A stretch of 64,000 nucleotides of DNA from Paulinella micropora (taxonomy: Eukaryota > Cercozoa > Imbricatea > Euglyphida > Paulinellidae), in contig WBZZ01003272.1 of NCBI GenBank assembly GCA_019918135.1, forward strand, positions 12,501 to 76,500, written 5' to 3'. Positions within the stretch are counted from its first letter, which is position 1. Each line of letters begins with the position of its first letter. Of this stretch, positions 9,901 through 18,798 are shown in pieces. The translations under genes and the position numbers were made by a program. The notes under the pieces are model-generated. The model saw only the letters and a list, made by a program, of their open reading frames with translations, did not search any database and had not been told where the DNA came from.

Positions 9901-11055
9901 TATTGGGGCGGGCCGGACACGCTGGCCGGCACCCGCGAGGGCTGCAGCCGCAGGTGCACCACGTACCACTGGGGCGGTGTGAGCCAGGAGCCGCTGGGCG
10001 CGCCGTACCCCATCAACGTGTGGCCGCACCTCAATCACCGCGGGACGCTCGAGCAAACGGCTCTGGTGCCCCGCAGGCTGCGCCTAATAACCGTCAGCGT
10101 GCCGCCGCAGGTGTCGTCGCCGCCGCTCCCCTGCTCGGCCGTGCCGCCGGAGGCCCTGCTGGCGGGCCTCTACCGCCGGCCGGCCGCGGGGCTGGCGGAG
10201 CAGCCGGGCAAGGACGTCCTGTACGAATTCGGCGCGCTGACGCCCCGCGAGCTGCGTTGGGAGCCGCGGTCCTGTTCGGGCGGCTTGCCCGAGCTCAGCG
10301 CGGACGAGATCCTGAAGCGCCTGGCGCACTACCGCGTGCGCAAATTGGTTGCCTTTGGCGACTCCATGAGCAGGGAGGCGGTGGAAATGATGAGCGACCT
10401 CGTGTGCCCTGCGTGCGGCTTGTCTGCAGAATTTAATACAGTCAGCGTCAACCTGACCAGCACAAGCGCCGTCACGTTCGGGTTCGAGCCGCTGCACTAC
10501 GGCCTGGACAACAACGAAATTTACCTAGGACAACCGCAGCTGTACAGCCGCGCCTTGCTGCGGGGCCTGGGCTTTTCCGAGAGCACCGATCCCGTCGTCA
10601 TAGCCCAGGAACTAGCAGCGGCGCCCGACATTTCTCTCTTGTGTCCAGCCATGGGGTACGTGCCGCACACGGTCACGCCCGAGTTCTGGGCGCAGGTCGG
10701 CGACGCGCTGGCAGTGCACCTGGCCAACCGCTTCCTGTACCACGCGTCCCCTCACAAAGCTCTGTACCTTTACATCGAGCCCGTGCCCTGGTCTCGGCTG
10801 GACTTCAACACCCCGCAGCGCACCCGCCAACTCTGGCAGGTCCTGACGGCTCGCCTCAACTCGGCCCTTACCGGCACTCCCGTCATTGACGTCTTCCCCT
10901 TTTCGGAATCCGTGCCCGGGGCTTGCAGTGACGGTTTGCACTACTACTCGCACTTCAGACGCTGGAATCCGCAAGCTTGGGCCTCTGTTCAGTACATTTT
11001 TCAATACATATTTTACTCGCTCGAAAATAAAGCAAACACTACCTTCAACCCTTAA
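9901..11055 (+). CDS. PC-esterase/GDSL-like protein, N-terminally truncated
   Basis: The frame is open from the island edge; no ATG lies near the start, and the first residues are YWGGPDTLAG. About 120 residues after the later GTG at 9979 is LVAFGDSMSRE, the GDS nucleophile block of SGNH/PC-esterase proteins. Near the C-terminus CSDGLHYYSHF gives the matching D-x2-H element. These two blocks are typical of the PC-esterase/TBL/CASD1 group, which handles O-acetyl groups on glycans; activity here is inferred. The upstream Cys/Trp-rich stretch is not recognised. An AATAAA lies inside the last codons (about 11024). The gene is broken by the insertion junction. Confidence 0.55.
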   Translation, partial: YWGGPDTLAGTREGCSRRCTTYHWGGVSQEPLGAPYPINVWPHLNHRGTLEQTALVPRRLRLITVSVPPQVSSPPLPCSAVPPEALLAGLYRRPAAGLAEQPGKDVLYEFGALTPRELRWEPRSCSGGLPELSADEILKRLAHYRVRKLVAFGDSMSREAVEMMSDLVCPACGLSAEFNTVSVNLTSTSAVTFGFEPLHYGLDNNEIYLGQPQLYSRALLRGLGFSESTDPVVIAQELAAAPDISLLCPAMGYVPHTVTPEFWAQVGDALAVHLANRFLYHASPHKALYLYIEPVPWSRLDFNTPQRTRQLWQVLTARLNSALTGTPVIDVFPFSESVPGACSDGLHYYSHFRRWNPQAWASVQYIFQYIFYSLENKANTTFNP

Positions 11056-11318
11056 TCATATGCACTCGGGGAGGAAAAAAAACACGGGGGGGCTGGGGGG
11101 GGGGGGGGGGGAAGGGGAACCGTTGCGCCGTGCCGACATTTTGTTTTTGGGCTCCTTTCTTTCGCAAGGAGGGGAGGATAGGAAAAGGGAGGGGGGGGGC
11201 CCGTAATTAAGGCCCCGCTCCCCCTTTTTTTTGCTGACTTTTTTTGTGTGTTTTGCAACCCAAAGTCAAAAAACTTGTACCTACCTTTTTTTTCCTATCT
11301 TCCCGCGCTGGAAAGCAC

Positions 11319-11819
11319 ATGACCCGAGCCCCGCTCTACCAGAGGATTGCCCGCCGGTGCCAGCGAGAGGCCGCGCAAGGTGACGGCCGGGCCCAGTCCT
11401 ACCTTGGGCTCTTGTACTACGATGGCAAGGGCGTGGCCCAAGACTTTGCCCTGGCAGCGCAGTGGTATACCTTGGCAGCTACACAGGGCTACGCGCGTGG
11501 CCAATACCTGCTCTCTGGCTGTTACCTAAACGGTAAGGGCGTGGCGGCGGACACTGCCAAAGCCCTGGAGTGGTACAAGGCTGCGGCCGCGCAGAACCAC
11601 ACCGGCGCCCTGCGGATGCTGGGCATTTTGTACTGTTGTGGCCGCGTCGTGGCCGAAGACCGCGCCACGGCCAGGGAGTGGTTTAAGCGAGCAGCCGCGC
11701 AGGGCGACGCCAGGTCCCTGCGGTGGCTCGCCGGGAAGAGCATGAAGCCCAACACGCAAACCCCCGCGTCGTCAGGCTCTGTCAAAACACTTGTCACGCT
11801 TCCGGGGCCAGCATGCTAG
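11319..11819 (+). CDS. Sel1-like repeat protein
   Basis: 166 residues from the ATG at 11319. Three or more Sel1/TPR-like units of 36 residues are visible, each with the A-x2-x-Y/W-Y-x3-A-x2-G-x3-A pattern: AQSYLGLLYYDGKGV, GQYLLSGCYLNGKGVAADTA and ALRMLGILYCCGRVVAEDRA. Such solenoids bind proteins and are common in eukaryotes, bacteria and giant viruses. A TTTTTATTAAA motif begins within 10 nt of the stop. The frame is complete. Confidence 0.8.
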   Translation: MTRAPLYQRIARRCQREAAQGDGRAQSYLGLLYYDGKGVAQDFALAAQWYTLAATQGYARGQYLLSGCYLNGKGVAADTAKALEWYKAAAAQNHTGALRMLGILYCCGRVVAEDRATAREWFKRAAAQGDARSLRWLAGKSMKPNTQTPASSGSVKTLVTLPGPAC

Positions 11820-11881
11820 AACGTGTATTTTTATTAAAAAAGACTTCTTTAAAATCCAAAACTTCCGAGCAAAGCACACTG

Positions 11882-12430
11882 TCACGTACATTTCTGCGCG
11901 CTGGTAGCCGCGCGCGTGTCACCTGCCGCGTTGTTTGGTGACGACGGAGTGCGGAAAAGCCCCATGATACCAACTTGTTCTTTGCTGGGTTGTCCCGCGG
12001 GCGGTGACAGCTGCGCTGCTACATACAAGAGGCACAACAAGTCTCCAGCAGGCCCGACGTCTGGCAGCGTGGCGCGAACACTGGCAAAGCACGGCTGCCG
12101 TAGACCCTCCTGCGACACGTAGCGGAGCGTCACCGCGCGGTCCAGCGCCAAATTTACGAACAACACTCCGCCCGTGTTACTCGGTGGTACGAGGGCTAGT
12201 AGTTCTTGCTGCAAGGGCCCGCCTACTATCCGGGCCGTGCGCATGAAGCGACGCAGGCGCTTGAACTGCCACACGTTATCGGATCCCTCTCGGCTTTGCT
12301 TCCAGTTGTCTCGCTGGCACTGCTTGCTGCAGTACGTCGCGAAATGGCACTGGCCACACTTGAGAAAGCGGGGTTGCTCTGGTTCTTGCTTCACATGACA
12401 CCCGAAACACCTCACCGTTTGCCACGCCAT
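11882..12430 (-). CDS. MYND-like zinc finger protein
   Basis: About 180 residues from the ATG whose complement is at 12428-12430. The N-terminus carries CFGC, then CGQCHFATYCSKQCQRDNW, which matches the MYND zinc-finger spacing. The usual final H-x3-C is replaced (WKQSREG), so the second zinc site may be incomplete. The rest is an unrecognised domain of about 120 residues. MYND fingers mediate protein contacts. The upstream spacer has a C-run at about 12509 (G-run on the sense strand). Confidence 0.65.
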   Translation of the reverse strand: MAWQTVRCFGCHVKQEPEQPRFLKCGQCHFATYCSKQCQRDNWKQSREGSDNVWQFKRLRRFMRTARIVGGPLQQELLALVPPSNTGGVLFVNLALDRAVTLRYVSQEGLRQPCFASVRATLPDVGPAGDLLCLLYVAAQLSPPAGQPSKEQVGIMGLFRTPSSPNNAAGDTRAATSAQKCT

Positions 12431-12900
12431 GTCTCTACACCGTGTTTCTTTTTTGTTTTTGTGACTGTTTTTCTTGGGGGGCCAGGAAACACGCCAGACT
12501 GTGCGCCCCCCCCCCCCCTCCAGTGCAAATGACGGTACTTTGGGCAATTTGGCGCAAATTCGCCGGGTCCGGATTTTCAAGCAAAACAATTTGCTTTTTT
12601 GTTTCAGCTGAACTGGTGGGACCATTGGGCGGGCGGGGAAAAAAAGATCAGCGTGGCCTCGACCCCCCCCCCCCCCCACCCGCAAGGGAAGAGAGAGAGG
12701 GGGGGGGGGCCGCGGGAGGTATCTTTAAAATTCCCCTACGCCTCGGGCCCCCCCCTCCTTTCGAACACAGATTTATGCACCTTTTTAAAAAACCTGTACA
12801 TTTACAAGACTTCGTCGCTGCTAACAACTAAGCAAGAGTGAACAACGCTTCCATTTAATTTTTTTTACTGTTTGTTCCAAAACCCAGAAAGACCTCCTCA
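12431..12900. other. Spacer with several long C and G runs
   Basis: It holds C runs near 12509, 12661 and 12750 and a G run near 12698, with no gene. It is typical of the island spacers. Confidence 0.6.
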
Positions 12901-12902
12901 AC

Positions 12903-14484
12903 TCAGGCATAGAGAAAGTCGCAGGGCAGGCCGCGCTCTTCCCAGAACGCACGCGACTCAGCGCAGTCGCCCAGGCGTGCGAACCGCAGTCGTTCCGCGA
13001 TCTCGTCCGCCTTCTTGCACAGGCCGTCGGGCTCGTCCAGCGTGAACAGAAACACCTGTTCTCGGTCGACGACCTCGGCGAACAGCATGTCCCGGACCTC
13101 GGCGAACAGCATGTCCCGGACCTCGCGGTAGTGCGCCGTCTGTTCGAAGAAGGCGCTCGTGTCTGTGGCCTGCGCAAATTTTACGAACGCCTCCAGGTAG
13201 ATGCACAGATGCCCTAGGCACACCTCGGTCGACGCGCGAGTTCTGCGTGGCAGCCTCAGACAGAAAACAGCCGTCACCCCCGCGAGTATACGCTGCCAGG
13301 TGCGGGTCCCGAAGTGTTTCGCGACCTGTGCATCCGACAGTCTCAGCACCGCCCGTGCCGCGCGCTGCAGTTCTGCTAGCGCCACTGGTGCCGCCCTGGC
13401 ATTCGCGTCGGCTCGCCCCGTCGCTGTCAGGCACAGGCTGTCGTCGTGGCCAGTCAGAGCTTGCGATCGTGCGTCAAACACCCTGCGGAACTCGCTCGTC
13501 CCGTAGCCCGACAGAAACCGCGCCATGTCCTCCGGGAACGCTCGGCCGACAGTGCGCATGAGTGTATGCTTGTCCCGAATTGTCACAGTAGCTGACACGA
13601 CCTCTCGGGGCTCGAGCCCCAGAAAGGCCCGCCTACGAGCGAACGCCACGTCCTCTGCCGATCTTACCGCGATGACCATGTCTCGCTTGGAGACTTCGAG
13701 CTGCTGCCGAGCAATTTCGAGGTCTTTCGAGGTTACGGTTAGCTGCTGCTCGCTCTTGTTTAGTTGGATCTGGTGATCCAACTCTTTCTGCACCAGCGTG
13801 TTCTTCAGTTCCGAGTGCTGCAGCTGCAGTTGCAGAAACTCGTTGTTGCGGCTCTGCAGGGCCAGTTTCATTTCGAGCATCTCGTTCGCGCTGTCCTCTG
13901 AGTCGGAGTCCGCGTGCTTCGATCGCTTGAAACAGCTCAGGGCCGCCTTGCGCGTAGCCGACGACACTTCCTTGCGCTTGACGGCATACACTGCTTCCGC
14001 GTCACGATCGCCGTTGAGCGTTCTCGAATAAAGCTGAGCCATTTCCCCCCTGAGCGCTTTGCCCTGGGGCAGCTGCGCCAAAAGCTTGATAATTTCCGGC
14101 TGGGTGGCCACCGGGACGGCCCGGCCTGACCCTCTGCCACTTACCGGGAATTTGTGCATATTATACAACACTGAAATCATCAGTGTTAATGGCACGGCCG
14201 GGCCGAGAGATTTGGCGCAAAAAATGATCCCAGATATTACGGGATTGGGTGGGGGTACACCGCAAAACGAGGCAAATAACCTCCCTAACAGCATATTTTC
14301 CGTCTGTGGTGCACCTGATGCCGTTTTCGCGCAAAAACGCTTCGGTGTAGGTTTGCAAGATGGGCATCTGGTCCAGCACTACTTTCGCGTCGCCCGCGCG
14401 TGGCGCCTCGACAGAAGCTTTGTTTTCGATGGTCGAGAGCGCGCTGGTGACCGGCACGACGGCCTTAACATCTTCCGCGGACAT
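12903..14484 (-). CDS. Coiled-coil protein, BRO/KilA-N-like N-terminus, paralog 1 (frameshifted)
   Basis: The ATG at 14484 opens a frame that stops near 14161. The +1 frame then continues to 12903 without a gap, so a single-base shift near 14165-14180 splits one gene. The N-terminal part (TTDGKYAVREVICLVL, SRNIWDHFL, then KFPVSGRGSGRAVPVA and a LAQLPQGKALRGEMA segment) resembles the N-terminal modules of BRO/KilA-N/MSV199-type proteins of large DNA viruses and some protists; this is inferred by eye. A heptad-like coiled coil of about 80 residues follows. The C-terminus has FLFTLDEPDGLCKK and RGLPCDFLYA, shared with paralog 2. A direct duplication EVRDMLFA-EVRDMLFA lies near the end. Confidence 0.5.
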
Positions 14485-14515
14485 ATTGAACCAAGACAGC
14501 TTGGTCGATTATGAA

Positions 14516-14604
14516 TTGTTTTTAATGGAAAAACAAAAGTAGTCAAACTTGTTTTGTTTTTGTTTTTAATGGAAAAACAAAAGTAGTCAAACTTGTTTTG
14601 TTTT
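14516..14604. repeat. Direct repeat in the upstream region of paralog 1
   Basis: Two near-identical units of about 45 bp containing 'ggaaaaacaaaagtagtcaa' lie just upstream of the minus-strand start at 14484. This could be a promoter duplication. Confidence 0.6.
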
Positions 14605-14966
14605 GGGTCCTCCCCCCCCCCCTCCTTCCCTTAGATTGCACAGATTTTTTTGTGTGTTTTTTTGGCGGGCGGGGGCGAGCCAACGGCTTGGGGAGGGAGG
14701 AGGGGAGGGGAATCTTCAGTATTAAAAAAATCCCCTTCCACATTTGCCGCCCGCTACTCTTGTTGCGGCCCCCCCCTTTGAGTCTTTCTAACAACCTACC
14801 TCCCACAGAGGAAATTTATCTGCGAGGGGGGGGGGGGGCCGTCTGTTGCCAAAAAAAAAGGACAGCAGTGTGTCACTCTTTCTCTGTCGTGCGATGTGCA
14901 AAAAATGCTTTTAATAAACTGTACAAAAATAAAAAAAAAGCAAAATCAACGTCGGGTTTGAAGATC
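14605..14966. other. Island spacer with C and G runs and poly(A) motif
   Basis: There is a C run near 14616, a G run near 14826 and a TTTAATAAA motif at about 14910 that suits the 3' end of the minus-strand gene ending at 14967. No gene is seen. Confidence 0.5.
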
Positions 14967-15149
14967 TTAACTTTTCTTTTTGACTGTGTGTGTTTCTTTT
15001 TCTGAAGGTCTGCTTTTTGCTTTTTCTTTCTCTCTGTCTGTCGGGCCACTGCGCAATTTGCGGTGGTGCACTGACTTTAGCAGCGGTAGAATCATGAGGC
15101 AACTCGCGTAGACCGCGTGATGACTATATTCGTCGTCTTGCTGTGCCAT
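14967..15149 (-). CDS. Small basic protein with a hydrophobic segment, unknown
   Basis: 60 residues from the ATG at 15149. After MAQQDDEYSHH comes a hydrophobic stretch (AVYASCLMILPLLKSV), then a Lys/Arg/Glu-rich tail. A poly(A)-type motif lies about 45 nt downstream. It could be a small membrane protein. No family is known and it could be a chance ORF. Confidence 0.35.
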   Translation of the reverse strand: MAQQDDEYSHHAVYASCLMILPLLKSVHHRKLRSGPTDREKEKAKSRPSEKETHTVKKKS

Positions 15150-15544
15150 AGCCACGCGCACGCTGAAACGAGATTGGAGACGCCTGCAGAGCTGAACGAG
15201 ATTGCACCGTGAAGTGGGAGGATCTGCTCGCAAAGGGGGTCACAGCTCCTGTCCAACGCAAGTGGCTCAGTGAAAGCCCCAAGGGATTTTGCGCTGATTG
15301 CAGTGACTCGGACTGTGACTAGAAGCGACCAAACACACGGAGTAGGGATTTTGTTGCGCGTCAGGAGATTCTAGTCTTTTTGGTTTTCGCGGGCGTCCTT
15401 CCTGCCTGTTCAGAGTTTTAAAAAAAATGGTGCTGCACTAGACTGAGAAAAGGCAGCAGAAAAAAGATATTCCTGGCGAGTAGAATCAAACGAGGTTCCT
15501 GTTTCTTTATTAAAAGCAATGTTTTTCTTCAAGTGGCCTATTAT
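15150..15544. other. Spacer, no gene seen
   Basis: It carries an AATAAA on the minus strand at about 15510, suited to the gene that ends at 15545. Otherwise featureless. Confidence 0.5.
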
Positions 15545-16237
15545 TTAGGACGGCTCCGGCCGTAAAGTCGACTGCGCGCCGGCCTGTAGTTTGACGCTGG
15601 CTAGCACTAGGCTCTGGTATTTTCTAAAGCTATTCTCGTCTATCTCTCGCACTGTCCCGTCGTCGTTCTCGCGCAGCAGGCCCTGCGTCACCAGGTGGTA
15701 CAGCGCCTGGTTCGTGCGCATAGCGTTCTTTCTGAAAACCTCCGGGGGCATGGCGCGGTGGCTCACGATGTGCAACCGTATGCTGCTCAGCAGCCAGTGC
15801 TGGTTGCACTCTTCCTGCCAGCGCCGCCGGTACCACTGCTGCACACACCGCAGCACCACTAGTGGGCTCCTGTCACCCCACTCGTCGAATAAGCTCTGCA
15901 AGTGCGCAAAGTCTCTGTTGTCGCATTGTCCTCTGGGCAGGAACTGGCACGCGAAGCAGAAAGATTCGTCCGCGCCCGGGTTCTGCTGGGCGTCCTCCCG
16001 CTCGGCCTCCGCTAGTCCCGGGTAAAGGCTCAGCGGGCGCATCGGCTCTGGCGGCGCGTTCGCATCTCCGGCCCCGTCGTAGTCGTTGTAATTTGGCCAC
16101 CGCGGGGGTGACGAGCTTGGTCCGTGCTTCGTGCTGCGCGGCGCGAACGGGCCCGTGTACCTGTCGTCATCATCGTCGGCCGCCCCGTCATTGCCGCGGA
16201 ATTCGAAGGGCACCAGCGCGGACGCCACGCGTTCCAT
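15545..16237 (-). CDS. Unknown protein with CxxC and acidic N-terminus
   Basis: 230 residues from the ATG at 16237. The first 90 residues are acidic and Pro/Asp-rich (DDDDDRY). Next comes SFCFACQFLPRGQC, a CxxC...C group that may bind metal, then a helical region with IRLHIVSHRAMPPEVFRKN and NQALYHLVTQGLLREND, which looks like a small winged-helix-like fold. I do not recognise the family. It is a complete frame in island-type DNA with an AATAAA on its sense strand after the stop. Confidence 0.5.
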   Translation of the reverse strand: MERVASALVPFEFRGNDGAADDDDDRYTGPFAPRSTKHGPSSSPPRWPNYNDYDGAGDANAPPEPMRPLSLYPGLAEAEREDAQQNPGADESFCFACQFLPRGQCDNRDFAHLQSLFDEWGDRSPLVVLRCVQQWYRRRWQEECNQHWLLSSIRLHIVSHRAMPPEVFRKNAMRTNQALYHLVTQGLLRENDDGTVREIDENSFRKYQSLVLASVKLQAGAQSTLRPEPS

Positions 16238-16648
16238 TCCGAATGTGGTGTGGAACGGCTTTTTTTTGGGGGAGGGGGGGGGTTGGGGGAGGGGACGCGG
16301 CCGCCTTTCTTTTCGCCAGGCTCCTTTTTTTTAACTGACCCTCCCTCCCTCCCTCCCTTTTTTGCCCGAGCGTTCTTTTACCGGTGTCCCCCCCCCCCCC
16401 CTCCCGCTTTCTTCCTTCTCTCCGCGAAGGAGAGGGCGCGCGGTGAAGGTTGGGCGGGCGGGAACACACATTTTTTAGCTTTGTTTTTGCAAGGCTTGTT
16501 TCCCCCGCCTGCCCATGTTTCCCTAGCCCATAAATGTTTTCCCGTCCACCAACCCCGCCCCAGAGTATTCGGAGCCTTAGTTTTTTTGCGGGCGCCCTAT
16601 CCAACTTAATTCTGGCGCGGGCTTTTTTTTCCAAAAAAAAGACCGCAG
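16238..16648. other. Divergent promoter spacer with G and C runs
   Basis: It lies between a minus-strand and a plus-strand gene. It has a G-rich tract near 16262-16300 and a C run near 16388. It probably holds both promoters. No ORF is supported. Confidence 0.5.
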
Positions 16649-17778
16649 ATGTCCGAAGGGAAGGCGTTGCTGCTGAAAACCTCGGAGTATAACGACTACT
16701 TCTGGAATAATATTGTGTACGAGCTCGTGTTTGCCGAGGGTGTCAGGACACTTCTTGCTACATTTCGCTTTGAATTTAAAAAAGAGCTTTTAGGCGTGGC
16801 TCGTAAATGTGCCAATGCAAAGATTCCAGGTTTTTTGGCCCTTACCATTGAAAACGATCGAGAGCTTGATGATTCTATCTACACGCATTTTCAGAATTTA
16901 CAAGATTTTAATGGCTACCAAACGCTAGTGAGCGAGATTAGCGGCCGCAAGAGCCAAACAATCAGCGACTTTTTGACCAACAAAGTCCAGCACGAAGATT
17001 GGAAAAAAGAGGCTCATGCTTGGGTCACCCGTAGGCTTCAGCAGTTTCTAGAGGGCTTCGCAAATCTGACAACGTTTCCAGAGGACCGAAAGAAAATATT
17101 CCAAAAAGAAATGTGCGAAGCACTCCGGGCCTCATACGACAAGAAAAACATTAAGTCGGTCGTGGCCGCCTGTTCCGGTCTTATGGACGCGTTGTGGAAT
17201 GAGGACAAGCTGTATTACGGGCATGCACATTTGTTCGTCCTGCGCTCCCAGCCGCGGGGCCACATCTGGTGGCACCCCGACAACGTGCTGGGAACTTCTT
17301 TGTCGGGGGGGGGGGGGATGACAACCGGGCGGCCCAGCTGCGCCAAAGCTACAGGGATCCGTCCGTGGCCGATCGTGATTGGGTCTTTGCTGGTAGCATC
17401 AGGAGGCATAGCGCCGTGTGGCATGGCAGATCGCTGCTTGACAGCAAGTCTAATTTCGGCGTGCTCATGTTCGAGCAACTAGAGCAATACCTTGTAAAAC
17501 AAAATCAGGCTTTGTATGGTCTGTACATACCTCTGGCCATCCTTGGCTCCATGAAGAGTATCCTGAGCCAGCAATTCGGCGGCAGAGCGTTATTGGCAAG
17601 CGAATTCTTAGGCTACGATAAGGCTACTTTCTTTATCTCCAAGCTGACTATTCTTTCTGAACCACGGGCGCGCGGGTACGACTTGGTGCGTGGGATCCGG
17701 GGCGCAATCTTGTTTCCCAAGGGCCTAGCGCTGTACCGTGAATTTCAGACCGCGCGAAAGGCGGCGGGCGAAATTTGA
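16649..17778 (+). CDS. Unknown protein, frame-shifted at a G13 run
   Basis: The ATG at 16649 opens a frame with a clear coding look for about 220 residues (MSEGKALLLKTSEYNDYFWN...). At 17305-17317 a run of 13 G occurs, after which the +2 frame continues cleanly (DDNRAAQLRQSYRDP...) to TGA at 17778. The joined protein would be about 376 residues and helical. The run is either a sequencing or assembly slip, or a real mutation in a glycine stretch. Codon use is less GC-rich than its neighbours. No family is recognised. Confidence 0.5.
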
Positions 17779-18114
17779 ATATTTTTCTGGGAAACATTTT
17801 GCAAGCGAAGAAAAATGCTTCTCCCCGCCCGCCAACGTCCAGACATTAGCTAAGCACAAAAAAAAGTTTTCCTGCCCCGCCGGCCTTCGCCCCCCCCCCC
17901 CCCTCACCAGAATGCCCTGGTGCGGCCTCCTTTCTTTCTTTGTTTCTCAACAAAGGTCTTTAATAAACTTGTCTGCCTCACTCTTCGAGGCGAGCCCGTT
18001 TGTGGGGGGGGGGGGGGGGGCGTCATGCACAAAAGACGCCCGTGGCACCGCGCGCGTTACTTCTTTTCTGTAACTCGATCGCGCGACCTTCGTATTTACG
18101 AACTTGTCTGTCTC
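17779..18114. other. Spacer with C14 and G runs
   Basis: C run near 17890, G run near 18005, and a TTTAATAAA at about 17957 between the converging genes. No gene. Confidence 0.5.
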
Positions 18115-18513
18115 TCAGCCAGGCTCGCCTTCATGCTCCAAGCCGGCCCCGTCGTGCAGAATATCGCGCAACAGCAGCGCCAGGTCAGGCTCTAGCCGCG
18201 GCCTGGCACTGGTCACCAACAATTTCAGGTCGTCTTCGGTCAGCCGCAGCAGGCCCGCGCGATCGCGGTATTGCAAGGTGCGCAGCACCGTGGCCAGCGC
18301 GGGCCCCCGCACGCCCTGCGCCTCGAGCTCCGTCCGCAGCCAGCGCTGGGCCTCTGCTCGCGCAGGAACCCCCGGCGCCGCGATTGGCGAACGTTGCGCG
18401 GCTACTGCTACAGACGGTACTAGGCCCTTGGGCTCCGGCGGTAGCCCCTCGGTCCGTGCCGCCCAGCCGGCCAACAAGCCCTGGAAGCCGGGTGAGGAAT
18501 TTGCTGTCGCCAT
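18115..18513 (-). CDS. Small protein with SAM-like helical domain
   Basis: 132 residues from the ATG at 18513. After a Pro/Ala-rich N-terminus, the segment EAQRWLRTELEAQG ... GLLRLTEDDLKLLV ... LLLRDIL has the W-L / L-L-x-L-T-x2-D-L pattern of SAM domains, which oligomerise or bind RNA and proteins. The length fits one SAM domain plus a linker. The match is by eye and could be coincidental. Upstream C runs at 18573, 18632 and 18673 read as G on the sense strand. Confidence 0.45.
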   Translation of the reverse strand: MATANSSPGFQGLLAGWAARTEGLPPEPKGLVPSVAVAAQRSPIAAPGVPARAEAQRWLRTELEAQGVRGPALATVLRTLQYRDRAGLLRLTEDDLKLLVTSARPRLEPDLALLLRDILHDGAGLEHEGEPG

Positions 18514-18798
18514 GCCACAGCCAATAAAAAAAATATATAGCTAAGCTCTTGAAAGACAGGGTGTTGTTCCCTCCCCCCCCCCCCCCCGCAATATCAAGAA
18601 AAAAGCCCAACACAAAACCCCCGGCCAGCCCCCCCCCCCGCCGCGTGTGACCGTTTGCTAGTTGCAATCAAGCGCCCCCCCCCCCCCCCTCAGCTACTTG
18701 GCCACAGTTCTCCGCCATCCCCCCCTCTCCCCCCACTCTCCAAATCTCCACGTTGTTTTTTTTACTGAGAACCAAAACTGAGTTGCGTATTGAAAGGT
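18514..18798. other. Spacer with four C-rich runs
   Basis: C runs near 18573, 18632, 18673 and 18719. No gene. Confidence 0.6.

Noticed and set aside
9678-10056. Short hydrophobic ORFs on the minus strand near 9.7-10 kb
   Set aside because: They come from the 178-bp intron repeats and repeat their sequence with the same period.
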